Shown here one piece after another: positions 61,450 through 64,000 of a stretch of DNA of 64,000 nt. Numbering within the stretch: position 1 is the first letter of the stretch; every line of letters starts with the position of its first letter. The notes beneath the pieces are model-generated. The model was given only the letters and a program-made list of their open reading frames with translations. It did no database searches and was not told the DNA's origin. The DNA comes from Fulvivirgaceae bacterium JP3-4 (GTDB lineage Bacteria; Bacteroidota; Bacteroidia; Cytophagales; Cyclobacteriaceae), in contig JARKND010000001.1 of NCBI GenBank assembly GCA_029309925.1, positions 1,364,001-1,428,000 of the forward strand. Reading direction: 5' to 3'. A program made the position numbers and the translations under genes.

Positions 61450-62643
61450 TTACTTTGCTGGCTGTGGCGACACTGCGGCCCGTTTTGCCTTTTCCCACAC
61501 AACTGACTGCTGGCCCCTGCAATAACGCTTGAATCCTGCGTACACCGCCAGGTTCATAACGGAAAAATAGTACGGAACAAAGAATCCTTTGATCGAGATC
61601 TCGCGGTCGCGGAGTGCATATCCGATCGCGGCAATGCAATAAAACACAACCTGTGCAGCAAGAACACCGGTATAAAACCATGAGCCCTGCAAGGCGAGCC
61701 AGATATTGGCAAGAAAGATCAACGGCAGAAACAAGGGTGCAAGGGTCCACCGGAGGACGCGGTGTGAAATATACTGGAAACTCAAAATTCCATGCTTAAA
61801 AGGATTCAACAGGGGTTTTAACTTTACGATCGCCTGAAACCCTCCGGCACATATTCTCACTTTGCGTTTCCACTCTTCATCTACATTAGCAGACGCAGTT
61901 TCAATCGCGTAAGCTTCCGGTTCGTACATAAAACGATAGCCTGACGCGGCAATGTTCATCGAAAGAACAAAATCCTCGATGATGATATTTTCTTCTGGCT
62001 CCTGGTAAAGTTTCGTTCTTACGGAAAATAATTCACCCGCGGCTCCAACGATCGAATACACCTCAGCATCCTTCTTCTTAAGGAAAGACTCATATTTCCA
62101 GTAGAGTCCTTCTCCGGCACCCGAAGCATTGTCTTCAGCCTTCTTGAAGATCCGCTTTTCCCCTGCGACACCTCCTACAGTCTTGTCCTGGTAGTGTCTG
62201 ACAATGTTGCGGAGAGCTTGCTTGTTAAGTGTAGTGTTTGCATCACAGAAGATTACAATGGGAGTCTGTACGGCTTTCATCACGCGATTGACAGCGTGAA
62301 TCTTTCCTCTGCGCTGCGGTTCATGAAACAGCTTTACGGCATGAAATTTTTTTACAAGCTCAGGGGTACTATCCGTAGATCCGTCAGTCACGATAAAGAT
62401 TGACAATTTGTTTTTGGGATAGTCGAGTTGCAATGTGTTCACAATTTTCTCCTCGATGTAATTTTCTTCATTGTATGCCGCGATCAGTACAGTTATTTCC
62501 GGTAAATGGTTGTCAGTCTGGTCAGCCACACGGGGTCTGCGCTTCAGCTTCGAGAGAATATAGATCACAAAGCCATAACCCACATATGTGTAAAAAACAA
62601 TGGCAACGCCAACCCAGAATAGAATAAGGGCAAAAGTGGTCAT
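61450..62643 (-). CDS. Family 2 glycosyltransferase, membrane processive type
   Basis: A 397-residue GT2 with one N-terminal TM helix (TFALILFWVGVAIVFYTYVGYGF) and three or four C-terminal helices. The catalytic domain begins ITVLIAAYNEENYIEEKI (residues about 48-65). Nucleotide- and metal-binding motifs are VTDGSTDST and FCDANTTL, the acceptor Asp is in IIIEDFVLSM, and the usual QxxRW is represented by RKVRICAGGFQ. It probably polymerises or transfers sugars for exopolysaccharide or a glycolipid. The substrate sugar is unknown, and no polysaccharide cluster is adjacent. It is divergent from the repeat protein at 62701. Confidence 0.9.
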   Translation of the reverse strand: MTTFALILFWVGVAIVFYTYVGYGFVIYILSKLKRRPRVADQTDNHLPEITVLIAAYNEENYIEEKIVNTLQLDYPKNKLSIFIVTDGSTDSTPELVKKFHAVKLFHEPQRRGKIHAVNRVMKAVQTPIVIFCDANTTLNKQALRNIVRHYQDKTVGGVAGEKRIFKKAEDNASGAGEGLYWKYESFLKKKDAEVYSIVGAAGELFSVRTKLYQEPEENIIIEDFVLSMNIAASGYRFMYEPEAYAIETASANVDEEWKRKVRICAGGFQAIVKLKPLLNPFKHGILSFQYISHRVLRWTLAPLFLPLIFLANIWLALQGSWFYTGVLAAQVVFYCIAAIGYALRDREISIKGFFVPYYFSVMNLAVYAGFKRYCRGQQSVVWEKAKRAAVSPQPAK

Positions 62644-62700
62644 GATTCGATTGGTTTTGAACTGTGGAAAAAAAGTAACATCAACTTTTAAGATTTATTT

Positions 62701-64000
62701 GTGAGCACCGTTAATACTTCATTTGTTAGTTGTGGGCGTCTCAAACGCGATATTGTGTTGTGGTTCGGGATTTCAATTCTAACAATCTTGTGCCACGACA
62801 GGCTTCTCAATACTGCCTCAGAATACACGAAAGATCTTTCTGGCGTTTTGGCGGTAAGTCTTCGATCCCCGATCGATGCTGTTCCCGATGACCGAAGACC
62901 GAAGGCCAATGACGATCAGATGAGTACCAACGAAGAAATTCCTGTAAACATCAATATTCTTGCGAACGATACGCAGGAAGGCGATCGCGATGATGATGAT
63001 GATGAAAGCGCAATCGATCCGACCTCCATCGACCTCAATCCCGACACGGAGGTTGACGATAAGATTGTGATCAACCCAAGTGGAACCTTTTCCGTGAACA
63101 ACGATGGAATTCTTACGTACACCCCGCTGCTGAATTACTTTGGCAATTCACGCATCAGCTACAACGTGAGAAATTTCCGTGGCGAAAAATCAAACAAAGC
63201 CAACATCACTGCTTCAGTCGCCAACACCAATGATCCGCCTGTCATTACTGGCCAGAATCCCGATCCCCTTGTTACCAATGAAGACGTACCTCTCACGATC
63301 GGGTTTTCTCACCTGGCAGTCACAGATCCGGACAACAGTTATCCAACAGGGTTTTCCCTCTCTGTCGCGGCCGGGACGAATTACACCGTTAATAACAACG
63401 TGATCACGCCTGCAGCAAATTACTCGGGACCGCTCTCAGTGCCAGTCACGGTAAACGATGGCACTGCATCGAGCAATCAGTACGTATTAAACGTGACCGT
63501 AAATACGGTGAATGATGTGCCGATCATCACCGCGCAAAATCCAAATCCGATAAATGCCACCGAAGAACAGGCGTTCACCATCGATGTCGCGAACCTCTCT
63601 ATTACCGACCCGGATGACACTTACCCCGGGGATTTCACGATCAGTATCGGGACCGGTGCCAACTTCACGGCTTCCGGAAATTCCGTAACGCCTGCAGCAA
63701 ATTTTTCAGGGCCATTAACTGTGCCGGTGACCGTCAGCGATGGTGCAGCAAGCAGTGCAGTTTTTAACGTTGCAGTAACCGTGGCCAATGTTAACGATGC
63801 TCCGGTGATTACAGGGCAGGCTCCTTTAACCACGGGTGAAGATCAGGCTATCGCGATTGCTTTCTCGCACCTGACTGTTCAGGATCCCGATGACCCGTAT
63901 CCCACCGGTTTTGCGATGACATTGCAGGATGGCGACAATTATTCTATCAGTGGTACAACGGTGACCCCGGACGCAGATTTTTCCGGAGCATTGAGTGTGC
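62701..64000 (+). CDS. Surface repeat protein with Ig/cadherin-like modules, 5' part
   Basis: Partial gene, open to the window end, so it is not closed by a stop. The start is GTG at 62701; an in-frame TAA at 62689 rules out an earlier start. Residues 1-45 include a hydrophobic segment (IVLWFGISILTIL), then an Asp-rich stretch (GDRDDDDDESAIDP). A first module contains LLNYFGNSRISYNV. Then come repeats of exactly 94 codons (282 bp), starting with NDPPVITG, NDVPIITA and NDAPVITG at 63229, 63511 and 63793. Each carries a TDPD-type Ca-site-like motif and a TPAANxSGPL-type strand, as in tandem Ig/cadherin-like repeats of adhesins. A surface adhesin or gliding-related protein is likely. Confidence 0.85.
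   Translation, partial: MSTVNTSFVSCGRLKRDIVLWFGISILTILCHDRLLNTASEYTKDLSGVLAVSLRSPIDAVPDDRRPKANDDQMSTNEEIPVNINILANDTQEGDRDDDDDESAIDPTSIDLNPDTEVDDKIVINPSGTFSVNNDGILTYTPLLNYFGNSRISYNVRNFRGEKSNKANITASVANTNDPPVITGQNPDPLVTNEDVPLTIGFSHLAVTDPDNSYPTGFSLSVAAGTNYTVNNNVITPAANYSGPLSVPVTVNDGTASSNQYVLNVTVNTVNDVPIITAQNPNPINATEEQAFTIDVANLSITDPDDTYPGDFTISIGTGANFTASGNSVTPAANFSGPLTVPVTVSDGAASSAVFNVAVTVANVNDAPVITGQAPLTTGEDQAIAIAFSHLTVQDPDDPYPTGFAMTLQDGDNYSISGTTVTPDADFSGALSV
63229..64000 (+). repeat. Tandem 282-bp coding repeats in the surface protein
   Basis: Units start at 63229, 63511 and 63793, each 282 bp (94 codons), without frame shifts. The third unit runs past the window end, so the total number is unknown. 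Protein-level similarity is clear; DNA identity is only moderate. Confidence 0.85.

Noticed and set aside
1-64000. tRNA, rRNA, CRISPR, IS or phage genes
   Set aside because: I scanned the intergenic stretches by eye and saw no T-loop or repeat-spacer pattern, and found no transposase or integrase; this is not a computational search.

Overview
The window is a chromosomal segment of a Bacteroidota bacterium, most likely a soil or freshwater member of the Cytophagales or a close relative (the order is my inference). Evidence includes a primary-type sigma factor of the short Bacteroidota form, candidate promoters with the Bacteroidota -7 box TAnnTTTG, a secreted amylase with a type IX secretion tail and SusE/SusF-like starch-binding repeats, PorT-like barrels, DUF3667, and many ATPase-less MacB/FtsX-like permeases. 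No tRNA, rRNA, CRISPR array, insertion sequence or phage gene was found.

Layout. 1-1240: 3' end of a hybrid histidine kinase. 1307-10427: MacB/FtsX-like permease cluster: one decayed copy, two plain permeases, and a PadR-permease pair. 10638-18870: HTH regulator divergent from an outer-membrane/GNAT/sterol-desaturase operon, small secreted or membrane proteins, and an AraC-type regulator. 19262-26060: RND efflux operon (TolC, adaptor, pump) followed by a membrane adenylate cyclase. 26252-29238: a second PadR-permease pair. 29371-33897: secreted protein, then a TetR-SDR-MFS-Ohr cluster on the minus strand with two matching palindromes. 34337-41549: UvrA-like protein and a large amylase, separated by a long hairpin repeat. 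41827-47986: TetR-controlled second RND efflux operon with two near-identical palindromes. 48068-50871: decayed formylglycine-generating-enzyme-like gene, then TetR divergent from bestrophin plus carbonic anhydrase. 51329-53751: five collinear genes linked to RNA and transcription (orphan helicase C-terminal domain, RRM protein, sigma factor, two unknowns). 53794-60612: receivers, acyltransferase, DUF1593 protein, PAS kinase, barrel protein. 60682-64000: YebC, glycosyltransferase, and the 5' part of a repeat-rich surface protein.

Main theme: export and envelope functions controlled by local repressors. Four regulators (TetR 33316, TetR 41827, TetR 48537, PadR 26252) have inverted or direct repeats in the expected promoter positions. 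The most unusual items are the 51329-53751 RNA/sigma cluster with its helicase half, the bestrophin-carbonic anhydrase module under its own TetR, and a stand-alone receiver (53794-54183) whose phosphorylatable Asp is replaced by Glu.
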